NCBI RefSeq assembly: GCF_947632445.1
Contig: NZ_CANRPM010000026.1
Coordinates: forward strand, 1-37,872
Direction: 5' to 3'
Length of the DNA: 37,872 nt
From: an uncultured Bacteroides sp.
Lineage (GTDB): Bacteria > Bacteroidota > Bacteroidia > Bacteroidales > Bacteroidaceae
The position numbers and the translations under genes were made by a program. Numbering within the stretch: the first letter of the stretch is position 1; the number at the start of each line of letters is the position of its first letter. Under the pieces are notes generated by a model. The model was not told where the DNA came from and ran no database searches. It worked only from the letters and a program-made list of their open reading frames with translations. Positions 26,130 to 34,206 of this stretch are shown here, one piece after another.

Positions 26130-27122
26130 ATGGCTGTAACAATGGCTGATATAACTAAGCTCCGTAAAATGACCGGTGCTGGTATGATGGACTGTAAGAA
26201 CGCCTTGACAGATGCAGAAGGCGATTTTGATAAGGCAATGAAGATTATCCGTGAGAAGGGGCAGGCTGTAGCTGCCAAGCGTTCTGACCGCGAGGCTTCT
26301 GAAGGTTGCGTGTTGGCTAAGACAACGGGTGATTTTGCTGTAATTATCGCACTGAAATGTGAAACAGACTTTGTTGCTCAGAATGCTGACTTTGTGAAAT
26401 TGACTCAGAATATCCTGGAACTGGCTGTTGCCAACAAGTGCAAGACGCTGGATGAAGTGAAGGCTTTGCCGATGGGTGATGCAACAGTAGCTCAGGCTGT
26501 AACAGACCGTAGCGGTATCACTGGTGAAAAAATGGAGTTGGATGGTTACATGACTGTAGAAGGAGCAGACACTGTGGTTTATAACCACATGAACAGAAAC
26601 GGTTTATGCACTATCGTTGCTTTCAATAAGAAAGTTGATGGGCAATTGGGTAAGCAGATTGCTATGCAAATTGCGGCAATGAATCCTATTGCTATTGATG
26701 AAGACGGTGTGTCAGAAGAAATCAAACAGAAGGAAATCGAAGTCGCTGTTGAGAAAACGAAGGCTGAGCAAGTACAGAAGGCTGTAGAGGCAGCTTTGAA
26801 GAAGGCCGGCATCAACCCCGCTCATGTGGACAGCGAAGACCACATGGAAAGCAACATGGCCAAAGGCTGGATTACTGCCGAGGACGTTGCCAAGGCAAAG
26901 GAAATCATTGCTACGGTTTCAGCAGAGAAGGCTGCCAACTTGCCAGAGCAGATGATCCAGAATATCGCTAAGGGACGTCTGGGTAAGTTCCTGAAAGAAG
27001 TCTGTCTGTTGAACCAGGAGGATGTGATGGATGCAAAGAAGACTGTAAGGGAAGTGCTGAAAGAAGCAGATCCCGAATTGAAGGTAACAGATTTCAAGCG
27101 TTTCACTTTGCGTGCTGAATAA
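26130..27122 (+). CDS. tsf: Translation elongation factor Ts
   Basis: 330 residues, longer than the 283 of E. coli. EF-Ts releases GDP from EF-Tu. The N-terminal module ADITKLRKMTGAGMMDCKNAL (UBA-like) and the core segment EGCVLAKTTGDFAVIIALKCETDFVAQNADFVKL with the TDF motif are conserved. The dimerisation region contains a charged helical insert (EEIKQKEIEVAVEKTKAEQVQKAVEAALKKAG). The start MAVTMADITK at 26130 is preferred over ATG 26142. A strong terminator follows. Confidence 0.98.
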   Translation: MAVTMADITKLRKMTGAGMMDCKNALTDAEGDFDKAMKIIREKGQAVAAKRSDREASEGCVLAKTTGDFAVIIALKCETDFVAQNADFVKLTQNILELAVANKCKTLDEVKALPMGDATVAQAVTDRSGITGEKMELDGYMTVEGADTVVYNHMNRNGLCTIVAFNKKVDGQLGKQIAMQIAAMNPIAIDEDGVSEEIKQKEIEVAVEKTKAEQVQKAVEAALKKAGINPAHVDSEDHMESNMAKGWITAEDVAKAKEIIATVSAEKAANLPEQMIQNIAKGRLGKFLKEVCLLNQEDVMDAKKTVREVLKEADPELKVTDFKRFTLRAE

Positions 27123-27144
27123 ATTGTCTTATAGGTTTTGATAT

Positions 27145-27180
27145 AAAAGAGGATGTGTCATTTGGCACATCCTCTTTTTT
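27145..27180 (+). terminator. Terminator of the rpsB-tsf unit
   Basis: AAAAGAGGATGTG (27145-27157) is the exact complement of CACATCCTCTTTT (27166-27178) across an 8-nt loop and ends in a T run. It is the strongest intrinsic terminator in the window. Confidence 0.9.
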
Positions 27181-27397
27181 CGGTATGACGGGCATTCATA
27201 CATCTGTGGTGAAAGTCCACGCGTGGCGTAGTTGCCGACGAACCCCAAAGCGACTTGCAAGTTTCGAATGGTGGCGCCCGGGGAGAGAAGAAGCAATAGC
27301 GAAATCGTGTCCTGACGCACAGAAACATGGTATTAGGGCGTATCAAGTGGACAAACCGGCCAAAGACAGCAAAGTTCCCAAAGGCAACCGTAACCTT
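27181..27397 (+). ncRNA. Group II intron-like RNA remnant (tentative)
   Basis: This non-coding stretch starts directly after the tsf terminator. It has features I associate with the 5' part of bacterial group II introns: GTGG-TGAAAGT-CCAC (27206-27220) shortly after a GTG, a CGACGAACCCC segment, GCAAGTTTCG, and AGAAACATGGTATTAGGGCG further on. Several introns insert just behind intrinsic terminators, which fits the position. No reverse transcriptase and no domain V are seen, and the IS982 end motif begins at 27398, so this would be a truncated piece. The match is from memory and not tested. Confidence 0.3.
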
Positions 27398-27914
27398 ACG
27401 TGAGTTCGACGAATTCAAAACAATGCAAGCTGTGTGTCAATAGTTCTCATGACACTGATACACGGCTTCTTTGGAAAGCAGCAATATGCGGCAATTGCAC
27501 TCAAGAGGTTGACAATAAAATTATCAAAGGTTCCATGCCTTGAATGTTCCACTTGTGCTATATTTTTGAGTTCGTCATTCCCAGTTTCGATAATGGCCCG
27601 TTTCCCGAGGAGCAGTTTGTCTGATAGTGACATCAGTGCCCCTTTCATATTGCTTTTCAACTTGGTTATAATTTGTATGCCGTCCACGAACAATCTCTCA
27701 AGGAGCTTCTTGCCGGTGTATCCCTTATCACCGACAAGCTTCCCATATATAAATTCCACAAAAGCTTTGTATTCAAGAGGCTTACGGTCATCGACATCAC
27801 CGGGAGTAATCATGAAATTCAAAAGTTCTCCGCGTTCGTTGATATGAGATGTAATTTAAACCCGAAAAACCGGCCCATGGAGCATTTGCCTCTTTGTGCT
27901 GTGCCTGTAAATTT
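27398..27914 (-). pseudogene. IS982-family transposase, truncated and frameshifted
   Basis: The main frame on the minus strand (27840 down to TGA 27417-27415) has the C-terminal catalytic half: GELLNFMITPGDVDDRKPLE, LVGDKGYTGKKLLERLF, LLGKRAIIETGNDELKNIAQVEHSRH (catalytic Glu) and NLLSAIAAYCCFPKKPCIS. Upstream of about 27842 homology continues in another frame (GTAQRGKCSMGRFFGFKLHLIS, 27906-27842), so a one-base shift breaks the gene. Nothing of the N-terminal third remains. Beyond the stop, ACGTGAGTTCGAC (27398-27410) is shared with the remnant at 23.2 kb and is the probable IS end. Confidence 0.85.
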
Positions 27915-27960
27915 CGGGGAAATCGGGAAATCCCGCTCCATGAATTTCGGGGAAATCGGG
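27910..27960. repeat. 18-bp direct repeat at the transposase break point
   Basis: AATTTCGGGGAAATCGGG occurs at 27910-27927 and again at 27943-27960, a 33-bp period. The first copy starts where transposase homology ends, so the duplication marks the truncation junction. It could reflect slippage or an imprecise insertion or deletion. Confidence 0.7.
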
Positions 27961-27977
27961 GAATTGGGCGGTTGAAA

Positions 27978-28009
27978 TTTGCGGGAGAATAAAAAACCGC
28001 TTATTTTTG
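27978..28009 (+). promoter_or_regulatory. Consensus promoter for the ATPase gene
   Basis: TTTG (27978-27981), 20 bp, TATTTTTG (28002-28009). Transcription would begin near 28014, leaving about 23 nt before ATG 28037. An upstream in-frame TTG at 28007 lies in the -7 box and cannot be the start. Confidence 0.75.
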
Positions 28010-28036
28010 CACGAAAAGAAGAGGCATCATAAGCTT

Positions 28037-29374
28037 ATGGGACAAACCGTTTTCAGAAGAAAGATCTACGATAAGCTGCTGAAATGGAAGCAGGAATCGA
28101 ACGGACACAGTGCGCTGCTCGTACAGGGAGCAAGGCGTATCGGCAAATCGACCATCGTCGAGGAGTTTGCCAAAAGGGAATATTCATCGTATCTGATGAT
28201 CGACTTCAACAGGGCATCGGCGGCCGTCCGGTCTCTTTTCGATGACTTGATGGATCTGGATTTCATTTTCCTGCAATTGCAGACGCTGTTTAATGTGGTG
28301 CTGGAGAGCCGGAAGTCGGTTATCATCTTCGATGAAGTGCAGCAATGTCCGGGTGCACGGCAGGCCATCAAATATCTTGTTCAGGACGGCAGGTATGACT
28401 ACATCGAGACGGGCTCGCTCATCAGCATCCGGCAGAATACGAAAGGAATTACCATTCCCAGCGAGGAGGAACGCATAGATATGTTCCCGATGGACTTTGA
28501 GGAGTTCCGCTGGGCGTTGGGCGATGCGGCGTCCCTGCCCCTTATCCGAACATTCTACGAGAAACAGCTTCCGCTGGGAGTCGCCCACCGGGTCAAGCAG
28601 CGTGACTTGCGGCTTTATATGCTGGTCGGAGGAATGCCGCAGGCGATAAATGAATATCTCGACACCAATAATCTGGCTAAGGTCGACGCCGTCAAACGCA
28701 GGATTATCCAACTGTATTCCGACGATTTCCTGAAAATCGACCCGACGGGCAAGCTCAGCAAACTGTTTATGGCGATACCGGCGCAACTGAGCCGGAATGT
28801 TTCCCGATATTACACCAATGCCGTCGTGGGAGAATTGGAGAGTCATACGGAGCAAGAGCTGCTTGTCAGTCTCGAAGACAGCAAGGCCGTACTTGTGTCC
28901 TACCACTCCGACGACCCGAATGTCGGGATGTCATTGACAAAAGACGTTTCGAGGTATAAGCTGTTCGCGGCCGATACGGGACTGTTCGTGACTATGGGGT
29001 TCTGGGACAAGGATTTTGCCGAGAATGTGATTTATCAGAAGCTGTTGGCCGACAAGCTGGAAGCCAATCTGGGCTATGTGTACGAGAACCTTGTCGCCCA
29101 GATGCTGGCGGCTGCCGGCAACAATCTGTTCTATTATACGTTTGAAAAAGACGCGAAACACAGTTACGAAATAGATTTCCTGCTGTCGAGAGGCAGCAAG
29201 ATATGCCCCATCGAGGTCAAATCGTCGGGATATAAGACCCATGCCTCGCTCGACGCTTTCAGAGCGAAGTATTCCGCCAGGATAAAGAACAGTTACCTGA
29301 TTTACACGAAAGACTTTCAGAAGAGCGACAACGGACTCGTCTATCTGCCGTTTTATATGACGGGGCTGATATAG
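28037..29374 (+). CDS. AAA-type ATPase with DUF4143 (nuclease-like) C-terminus
   Basis: 445 residues from ATG 28037. Walker A GARRIGKST at 31-39 and Walker B VIIFDE at 95-100 define the N-terminal ATPase domain; an arginine-rich sensor region and winged-helix-like segment follow. The C-terminal DUF4143 part has GYVYENLVAQML and then YEIDFLLSRGSKICPIEVKSS, which fits the D-x(n)-ExK pattern of PD-(D/E)XK nucleases. This family is widespread in Bacteroides and its function is not established; defence, toxin or regulatory roles are all guesses. It is flanked by IS debris and a toxin-antitoxin pair, so it belongs to accessory DNA. The frame is intact. Confidence 0.85.
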   Translation: MGQTVFRRKIYDKLLKWKQESNGHSALLVQGARRIGKSTIVEEFAKREYSSYLMIDFNRASAAVRSLFDDLMDLDFIFLQLQTLFNVVLESRKSVIIFDEVQQCPGARQAIKYLVQDGRYDYIETGSLISIRQNTKGITIPSEEERIDMFPMDFEEFRWALGDAASLPLIRTFYEKQLPLGVAHRVKQRDLRLYMLVGGMPQAINEYLDTNNLAKVDAVKRRIIQLYSDDFLKIDPTGKLSKLFMAIPAQLSRNVSRYYTNAVVGELESHTEQELLVSLEDSKAVLVSYHSDDPNVGMSLTKDVSRYKLFAADTGLFVTMGFWDKDFAENVIYQKLLADKLEANLGYVYENLVAQMLAAAGNNLFYYTFEKDAKHSYEIDFLLSRGSKICPIEVKSSGYKTHASLDAFRAKYSARIKNSYLIYTKDFQKSDNGLVYLPFYMTGLI

Positions 29375-29483
29375 CCTGTCAAGGTCTTACGGATATTCGG
29401 TCGGCTGACGGGCTGTAATTGGCTGGCAACGGCGGGGCCTCGCCGTTTTTATTCCGAAATATGGAATTATCGGTAGATTTTGT

Positions 29484-29514
29484 TTTGAAATACCGAATTG
29501 TTTATATACCTTTG
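29484..29514 (+). promoter_or_regulatory. Consensus promoter for higBA
   Basis: TTTG (29484-29487), 19 bp, TACCTTTG (29507-29514). Transcription starts near 29519, about 17 nt before the toxin ATG at 29536. In-frame codons upstream of 29536 lie before this start and are therefore excluded. HigA-type antitoxins usually repress such a promoter. Confidence 0.75.
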
Positions 29515-29535
29515 CACCAAAGAAAGAAGAGAGAG

Positions 29536-29835
29536 ATGAGAATTGTATCACATAAAAAGCTGAAGGAGTTCTATGAAGCCAAAGGGAGGGAAGACGCAAG
29601 AGTGGCTCTCGAACGGTGGTATGACATCACGGAAAAGGCATCCTGGAAAAATCTTTCGGAAATCAAAGTGGACTTTCCTGCAACGGATTATGTGGGCAAC
29701 CAGCATTATGTATTCAATATCAAAGGAAACAACTACAGGCTGGTCGTCGTGGTGAAGTTTACAATCGGGTACGTGTTTATCCGAAAGGTGTGCACTCACC
29801 AAGAGTACGACCTGCTGGACTGTTCAACCATTTAA
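29536..29835 (+). CDS. higB: HigB-family mRNA interferase toxin
   Basis: 99 residues with the HigB/RelE-superfamily pattern: MRIVSHKKLKEFYEAKGRED at the N-terminus, a central helix ERWYDITEKASWKNLSEIK, and the strands NQHYVFNIKGNNYRLVVVVKFTIGYVFIRKVCTHQEYD. HigB toxins cut mRNA on the ribosome and are neutralised by the adjacent HigA. The toxin-first order and the 12-nt gap to the antitoxin are typical of higBA loci. The frame is complete, so the toxin may be functional. Confidence 0.88.
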   Translation: MRIVSHKKLKEFYEAKGREDARVALERWYDITEKASWKNLSEIKVDFPATDYVGNQHYVFNIKGNNYRLVVVVKFTIGYVFIRKVCTHQEYDLLDCSTI

Positions 29836-29847
29836 AAAGGAAACGAT

Positions 29848-30210
29848 ATGAGCAAGATTACCAAAGAACAATACGAATTTGCGGTGGCAAGGGTGGAGGA
29901 ACTTCTGCCGTTGGTCGATGATAACACGTCGGCTAATGACAGAAACGCAGTGGAACTCAGCATGGTGTCCGACATCGTGATTGCCTATGAAAAAGAGCAT
30001 TATCCGATGGAAAAACCGACGGTGGCGGAACTCATAGAGCTTTCTTTAGAGGAGAAGGGTATGACGCAAAAACAGCTTGCCCATGAAATCGGCATCAGCC
30101 CTTCCCGCATCAACGACTATATATCGGGCCGTTCGGAACCGACGCTGCGCGTTGCCCGGCTCCTTTGCCGCATACTGAATATACAGCCCTCTGCCATACT
30201 CGGCATTTAA
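29848..30210 (+). CDS. higA: HigA-family antitoxin with XRE helix-turn-helix
   Basis: 120 residues. The N-terminal part (about 1-60, KITKEQYEFAVARVEELLPLV...) is the HigA-type region with conserved acidic residues. A C-terminal XRE domain (about 65-120) reads EEKGMTQKQLAHEIGISPSRINDYISGRSEPTLRVARLLCRILN. It would bind HigB and repress the operon. It starts 12 nt after higB behind an AAAAGGAAA ribosome-binding stretch. Confidence 0.9.
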   Translation: MSKITKEQYEFAVARVEELLPLVDDNTSANDRNAVELSMVSDIVIAYEKEHYPMEKPTVAELIELSLEEKGMTQKQLAHEIGISPSRINDYISGRSEPTLRVARLLCRILNIQPSAILGI

Positions 30211-30269
30211 GGAAAGGGGGAGGAGGAACGACAAGTCCATTAGCCCGCCAGTCCGCCTGAAGGGCGGGA

Positions 30270-30407
30270 CGACACAGTGCTTCCTTACTTGCTGACGCAG
30301 TGCTTCCTTAGGGTGCAAGGAAGTGCTTCGTCAGGGTGTGAGAAAGTGCTTTGTCAGGAGGTAAGGAAGCACGGCATGACAGGGCGAAAAAGCACGGCGA
30401 CCCGCTT
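30270..30407. repeat. Tandem array, 23-bp period, six units (locus 2)
   Basis: The core AGTGCT or AGCACG recurs at 30276, 30299, 30322, 30345, 30368 and 30391, exactly every 23 bp, as in 23366-23480. Units share GACGCAGTGCTTCCTTAGGG-type sequence, and AAGTGCTTCGTCAGG is repeated. As at locus 1, the terminal units switch to AGCACGGC. A GC-rich inverted repeat (CCCGCC 30244-30249 / GGCGGG 30263-30268) sits directly in front. The array fills the gap between the convergent higA and pnp genes. Confidence 0.85.
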
Positions 30408-30425
30408 CAATGGGTCACGAATACA

Positions 30426-30460
30426 AAAAAAGAGTGCATGCTGCGGCGTGCACTCTTTTT
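30426..30460. terminator. Bidirectional terminator between the array and pnp
   Basis: AAAAAGAGTGCA (30427-30438) is exactly complementary to TGCACTCTTTTT (30449-30460), loop 10 nt. On the minus strand it ends in a T run 23 nt after the pnp stop. On the plus strand it can stop read-through from higBA. Confidence 0.85.
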
Positions 30461-30482
30461 ATATAGTAAGGTATGCTGTCCC

Positions 30483-32648
30483 TTATTTATTGGGCTTTCT
30501 TCTGGGCCTTTCGGGCTTTTCGCTGTAGCCTTCGGGCTTCGGGGTGAGCACCCTGTGAGACAGTTTGAATTTGCCTGTTTTCGGGTCGATGTCCAGCAGC
30601 TTCACTTCGATGTCGTCGCCTTCCTTGAGACCGGCTTCCTCTACGGTTTCGAGGCGCTTCCAGTCGATTTCGGAGATGTGGAGCAGACCGTCCTTGCCGG
30701 GCAGGAACTCGACAAATGCACCGTAGGGCATTATGGAGCGGATCTTGCCTTTGTAGACTTCGCCCACTTCGGGCACAGCGACGATAGCCTTGATCATGCG
30801 GATGGCATCTTCGATGCTCTGCTTGTTTGTACCGGCAATCTCGACCTTGCCCACGTTGTCTTCTTCTTCGATGGTGATGGTGGCACCCGTCTCTTCCTGC
30901 ATGCCCTGGATAATCTTTCCGCCCGGGCCGATGACGGCGCCGATGAATTCTTTCGGAATGGTGATGGTCTCGATGCGCGGAGCGTGCGGCTTCAGGTCGG
31001 GACGCGGCTCGGCGATGCATTCGGTCAGTTTGCCGAGGATGTATTCGCGGCCTTCTTTGGCTTGCAGCAGGGCTTTCTCCAGGATGTCGTAGGACAGGCC
31101 GTCTACCTTGATGTCCATCTGTGTGGCGGTGATACCGTTTTTCGTACCCGTCACCTTGAAGTCCATGTCGCCCAAGTGGTCTTCGTCGCCGAGGATGTCG
31201 GAGAGGACGGCGTATTTCTCTTCGCCAGGGTTTTTGATGAGGCCCATGGCGATGCCCGATACGGGGTTCTTGATTTTCACACCGGCGTCCATCAGGGCCA
31301 GCGTGCCGGCACATACGGTAGCCATCGAGGAGGAGCCGTTGGATTCGAGGATGTCGGAAACGACGCGTACCACGTAGGGATAGTCTTCGGGTATCTGGCC
31401 CTTCAGCGCCCGCCATGCCAGGTGGCCGTGACCGATTTCACGACGGCCTACGCCGCGTTGTGCCTTGGCCTCGCCTGTGGAGAACGGGGGGAAGTTGTAG
31501 TGCAGCAGGAAGCGTTCCTTGCCGTGAATCAGTACGTCGTCCACAATCTTTTCGTCGAGCTTCGTGCCCAATGTGGCGGTGGACAGCGACTGCGTTTCGC
31601 CCCGGGTGAAGATGGCCGAACCGTGCGGGCCGGGCAGGGGGCTGACTTCGCACCAGATGGGGCGGATTTCCGTAGTCTTGCGGCCGTCCAGGCGCTTGCC
31701 TTCGTCGAGGATGCAGCGACGCATGGCCTCTTTCTCCACGTCGTGATAGTAGCGGTCGATGAGCGGAGCCTTTTCTTCGAGTTCCTCTTCGGTGAACCGG
31801 GCCTTGAACTCTTCGCAGATGGCGTTGAAGGCGTCCTCGCGCTCGTGCTTGTTGCGGTTGCCGCTGGCGGCGATGGCGTATGCCTTGTCGTAGCAGGCGT
31901 CGTGTACGGCTTTGCGCAGGTCTTCGTCGTTCACCTCGTGGCAATATTCGCGCTTTACGGTGGATCCAACCTCTTCGGCCAGTTCCATCTGGGCCTTACA
32001 CTGCGGCTTGATAGCTTCGTGGGCAGCCTTCAGGGCGGCCAGCAGGTCTTGTTCGGACACTTCCTTCATTTCGCCTTCCACCATCATGATGTTCTCGTAG
32101 GTGGCGCCCACCATCAGGTCCATGTCGGCCTGTTCGAGCTGTTCGAAAGTGGGGTTAATGATGAATTCCCCGTTGATGCGTGCCACGCGCACTTCTGAGA
32201 TGGGGCCGTTGAACGGAATGTCCGATACGGCCAATGCGGCAGACGCTGCCAGTCCGGCAAGTGCGTCGGGCATGTCTACGCCGTCGGCTGAGAAAAGTAT
32301 AATGTTGACATATACTTCTGCATGAAAATTGTCAGGGAAAAGGGGTCGGAGAGCACGGTCTACCAAGCGGCAAGTCAGGATTTCGTAGTCCGACGCACGC
32401 CCTTCACGCTTGGTAAATCCGCCGGGGAAACGTCCGAATGCTGAGAATTTTTCTTTGTACTCTACCTGAAGCGGCATGAAATCTGTTCCGGGAACTGCGT
32501 CTTTTGCGGCACAAACAGTAGCCAGCAGCATGGTGTTTCCCATGCGGAGCATTACAGAACCGTCTGCCTGTTTTGCCAGCTTTCCCGTTTCGAGCGTGAT
32601 GGTTCTTCCATCGGGTAGCTCGATCGTCTTAACAATAGGGTTAATCAT
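30483..32648 (-). CDS. pnp: Polynucleotide phosphorylase
   Basis: A 721-residue 3'-5' exoribonuclease that uses phosphate. Two RNase PH-like domains (about 5-230 and 310-550) are linked by a helical domain. The second has the catalytic segment [23 protein letters not shown] domain (about 555-615, [22 protein letters not shown]) and an S1 domain (about 625-695, [33 protein letters not shown]) bind RNA. The tail is basic ([11 protein letters not shown]). It is monocistronic with its own promoter and terminator. High GC creates many spurious frames on both strands. Confidence 0.98.
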   Translation of the reverse strand: MINPIVKTIELPDGRTITLETGKLAKQADGSVMLRMGNTMLLATVCAAKDAVPGTDFMPLQVEYKEKFSAFGRFPGGFTKREGRASDYEILTCRLVDRALRPLFPDNFHAEVYVNIILFSADGVDMPDALAGLAASAALAVSDIPFNGPISEVRVARINGEFIINPTFEQLEQADMDLMVGATYENIMMVEGEMKEVSEQDLLAALKAAHEAIKPQCKAQMELAEEVGSTVKREYCHEVNDEDLRKAVHDACYDKAYAIAASGNRNKHEREDAFNAICEEFKARFTEEELEEKAPLIDRYYHDVEKEAMRRCILDEGKRLDGRKTTEIRPIWCEVSPLPGPHGSAIFTRGETQSLSTATLGTKLDEKIVDDVLIHGKERFLLHYNFPPFSTGEAKAQRGVGRREIGHGHLAWRALKGQIPEDYPYVVRVVSDILESNGSSSMATVCAGTLALMDAGVKIKNPVSGIAMGLIKNPGEEKYAVLSDILGDEDHLGDMDFKVTGTKNGITATQMDIKVDGLSYDILEKALLQAKEGREYILGKLTECIAEPRPDLKPHAPRIETITIPKEFIGAVIGPGGKIIQGMQEETGATITIEEEDNVGKVEIAGTNKQSIEDAIRMIKAIVAVPEVGEVYKGKIRSIMPYGAFVEFLPGKDGLLHISEIDWKRLETVEEAGLKEGDDIEVKLLDIDPKTGKFKLSHRVLTPKPEGYSEKPERPRRKPNK

Positions 32649-32685
32649 AAAAAACTTTTATATCTAAATTCTTTCAAAATTCGCG

Positions 32686-32693
32686 CAAAGATA
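32686..32693 (-). promoter_or_regulatory. -7 promoter box for pnp
   Basis: On the minus strand it reads TATCTTTG, an exact consensus match, giving a leader of about 33 nt before the pnp ATG. No -33 TTTG is found at the usual distance. Confidence 0.6.
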
Positions 32694-32789
32694 GTGAATT
32701 TATTCTTTCAATCTAATGGGAATGAGCTTAAAAAGTTCCTGTTCCGGTGTTTTTTAAGTTTTACGATGGAAAAGAAGCAGGAAAAATGC

Positions 32790-32819
32790 TTTGACTAAGC
32801 GTGAAAAGGCGTATATTTG
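32790..32819 (+). promoter_or_regulatory. Promoter of the thioredoxin-fold lipoprotein gene
   Basis: TTTG (32790-32793), 18 bp, TATATTTG (32812-32819), 33 nt before the ATG at 32853. Confidence 0.65.
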
Positions 32820-32852
32820 CACGCGGATATTTGAAATAAACATACTGACGAT

Positions 32853-34007
32853 ATGAAGAAAATAGGAGTGATGGCTTTTGTCATGGCGGCTTTGAGCGCT
32901 TGCCATTCGGTACCGGAGTTTAAGGTGGAAGGTGAAGTGACGGGTGCCGAGGGAAAGATGCTTTATCTGGAAGCCTCTGCATTGGAAGGGATTGTTCCCC
33001 TCGATTCTGTCAAACTGAAGGGCGGAGGCGACTATGCTTTCAAGGGGCCCCGGTCGGACTCTCCTGAGTTCTATCGCTTGCGGGTGGACGACAAGATTAT
33101 CCATTTCTCGATAGACTCTACCGAAACCGTCCGCATCGACGCCGGTTATGACAATTTTGCTACGGGCTATACGGTGGAAGGCTCGCCCAACAGTGAGAAA
33201 ATCAAGGAACTGTCGCTGAAGCAGCTGCAATTACAGAAGAAGGTGGATGAGCTTTATCGGGCGTTGCAGAGCCATCGCATCGGGGTAGATGTGTTCCAGG
33301 ACAGCCTGATGGCGATGATGAAACGGTATAAGGACGATGTAAAGATACGCTACATCTTTGCGGCTCCCAACACGGCGGCTGCCTATTTCGCCCTGTTCCA
33401 GAAGGTGGATAACTACTTGATATTCGACCCGCTGAACAACCACGACGATATTAAATGTTTCGCCGCTGTGGCCACAAGCCTGAACAATCTTTATCCGCAT
33501 GCCGACCGCTCGAAGAACCTGTATAACATCGTCATCAAAGGAATGAAGAACGCGCGTGCCCCCCAACAGCAGACGCTGGAGCTGCCCGAAAGAGTGCAGG
33601 TGACCGAGACCGGTGTGATAGACATCAACCTGCGCGATATGAAAGGCGATGCCCACAAGCTGACTGACCTTAAGGGGAAAGTCGTTATTGTGGATTTCAC
33701 GGTCTATCAGAGTGCAGTCTCCGCCAGCCACAACTACATGTTGCGCGATCTGTATGACAAATATGCGTCTCGCGGACTGGAGATTTACCAGATCTCATTG
33801 GATGCCGACGAACACTATTGGAAGACTACGGCCGACAATCTGCCCTGGATTTGCGTGCGCGACGCCAACGGCATCTACTCGTCTGTAATAACCACTTACA
33901 ACGTGCAGAACTTGCCGACGCTGTTCTTGGTGAACCGCAATAATGAGCTGAGCGCTCGTGGCGAGACCATTAAGGATTTGGACGCTGCTGTGCAGAAGCT
34001 GCTGTAG
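32853..34007 (+). CDS. TlpA/AhpC-TSA thioredoxin-fold lipoprotein lacking the CXXC motif
   Basis: 384 residues. A lipoprotein signal peptide (MKKIGVMAFVMAALSAC, lipobox LSAC) anchors it to a membrane. An N-terminal DUF4369-like beta domain (about 25-120, FKVEGEVTGAEGKMLYLEASAL) is followed by a helical linker and a thioredoxin-fold domain (about 250-384). The cis-Pro loop NLPTLFLVN is kept. Where family members have a WCxxC redox centre, this protein has IVDFTVYQSAVSASHNYML without cysteine. It is therefore unlikely to be a disulfide oxidoreductase; binding or structural roles are more likely. It is monocistronic, between pnp (divergent) and greA. Confidence 0.88.
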   Translation: MKKIGVMAFVMAALSACHSVPEFKVEGEVTGAEGKMLYLEASALEGIVPLDSVKLKGGGDYAFKGPRSDSPEFYRLRVDDKIIHFSIDSTETVRIDAGYDNFATGYTVEGSPNSEKIKELSLKQLQLQKKVDELYRALQSHRIGVDVFQDSLMAMMKRYKDDVKIRYIFAAPNTAAAYFALFQKVDNYLIFDPLNNHDDIKCFAAVATSLNNLYPHADRSKNLYNIVIKGMKNARAPQQQTLELPERVQVTETGVIDINLRDMKGDAHKLTDLKGKVVIVDFTVYQSAVSASHNYMLRDLYDKYASRGLEIYQISLDADEHYWKTTADNLPWICVRDANGIYSSVITTYNVQNLPTLFLVNRNNELSARGETIKDLDAAVQKLL

Positions 34008-34067
34008 TTTTGTTATAATAAATGGAGGGAAAACGTCCTTAAATATGTTGCAAAACAGTGTTTGACA

Positions 34068-34099
34068 CTTGGCGCGTATTGTTTAAAGTGCTATCTTTG
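34068..34099 (+). promoter_or_regulatory. greA promoter
   Basis: CTTG (34068-34071), 20 bp, TATCTTTG (34092-34099). Transcription start is expected near 34104, about 100 nt before the greA ATG. Confidence 0.7.
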
Positions 34100-34117
34100 C
34101 ACAGAAATATTGGAAGA

Positions 34118-34154
34118 GGGTTCCAGCATGGTTGACATGTTGGAATTCTTTTTT
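34118..34154 (+). promoter_or_regulatory. Terminator-like attenuator in the greA leader
   Basis: TTCCAGCATG (34121-34130) pairs with CATGTTGGAA (34136-34145), loop 5, with three further outer pairs (34118-34120 with 34146-34148), directly followed by TTTTTTG. It lies about 15-50 nt after the predicted transcription start and 53 nt before the greA start codon. It would release a leader RNA of about 50 nt. E. coli greA also has terminators in its leader, but that is an analogy, not homology. Confidence 0.6.
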
Positions 34155-34206
34155 GTTTATAATTATAATCATCTAAGAACAATAGAGTAATTAAGGAGGA
34201 GAAATT

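Noticed and set aside
27155..27403. 82-codon plus-strand frame after tsf
   Set aside because: It starts inside the tsf terminator and runs through apparently structural RNA sequence; no protein family is recognised.
28007..28036. TTG start for the ATPase at 28007
   Set aside because: The codon is part of the -7 promoter box, so it would not be transcribed.
30351..32198. 615-codon plus-strand frame opposite pnp
   Set aside because: An antisense shadow of a GC-rich, strongly conserved gene; its sequence mirrors the pnp codons and has no domain.
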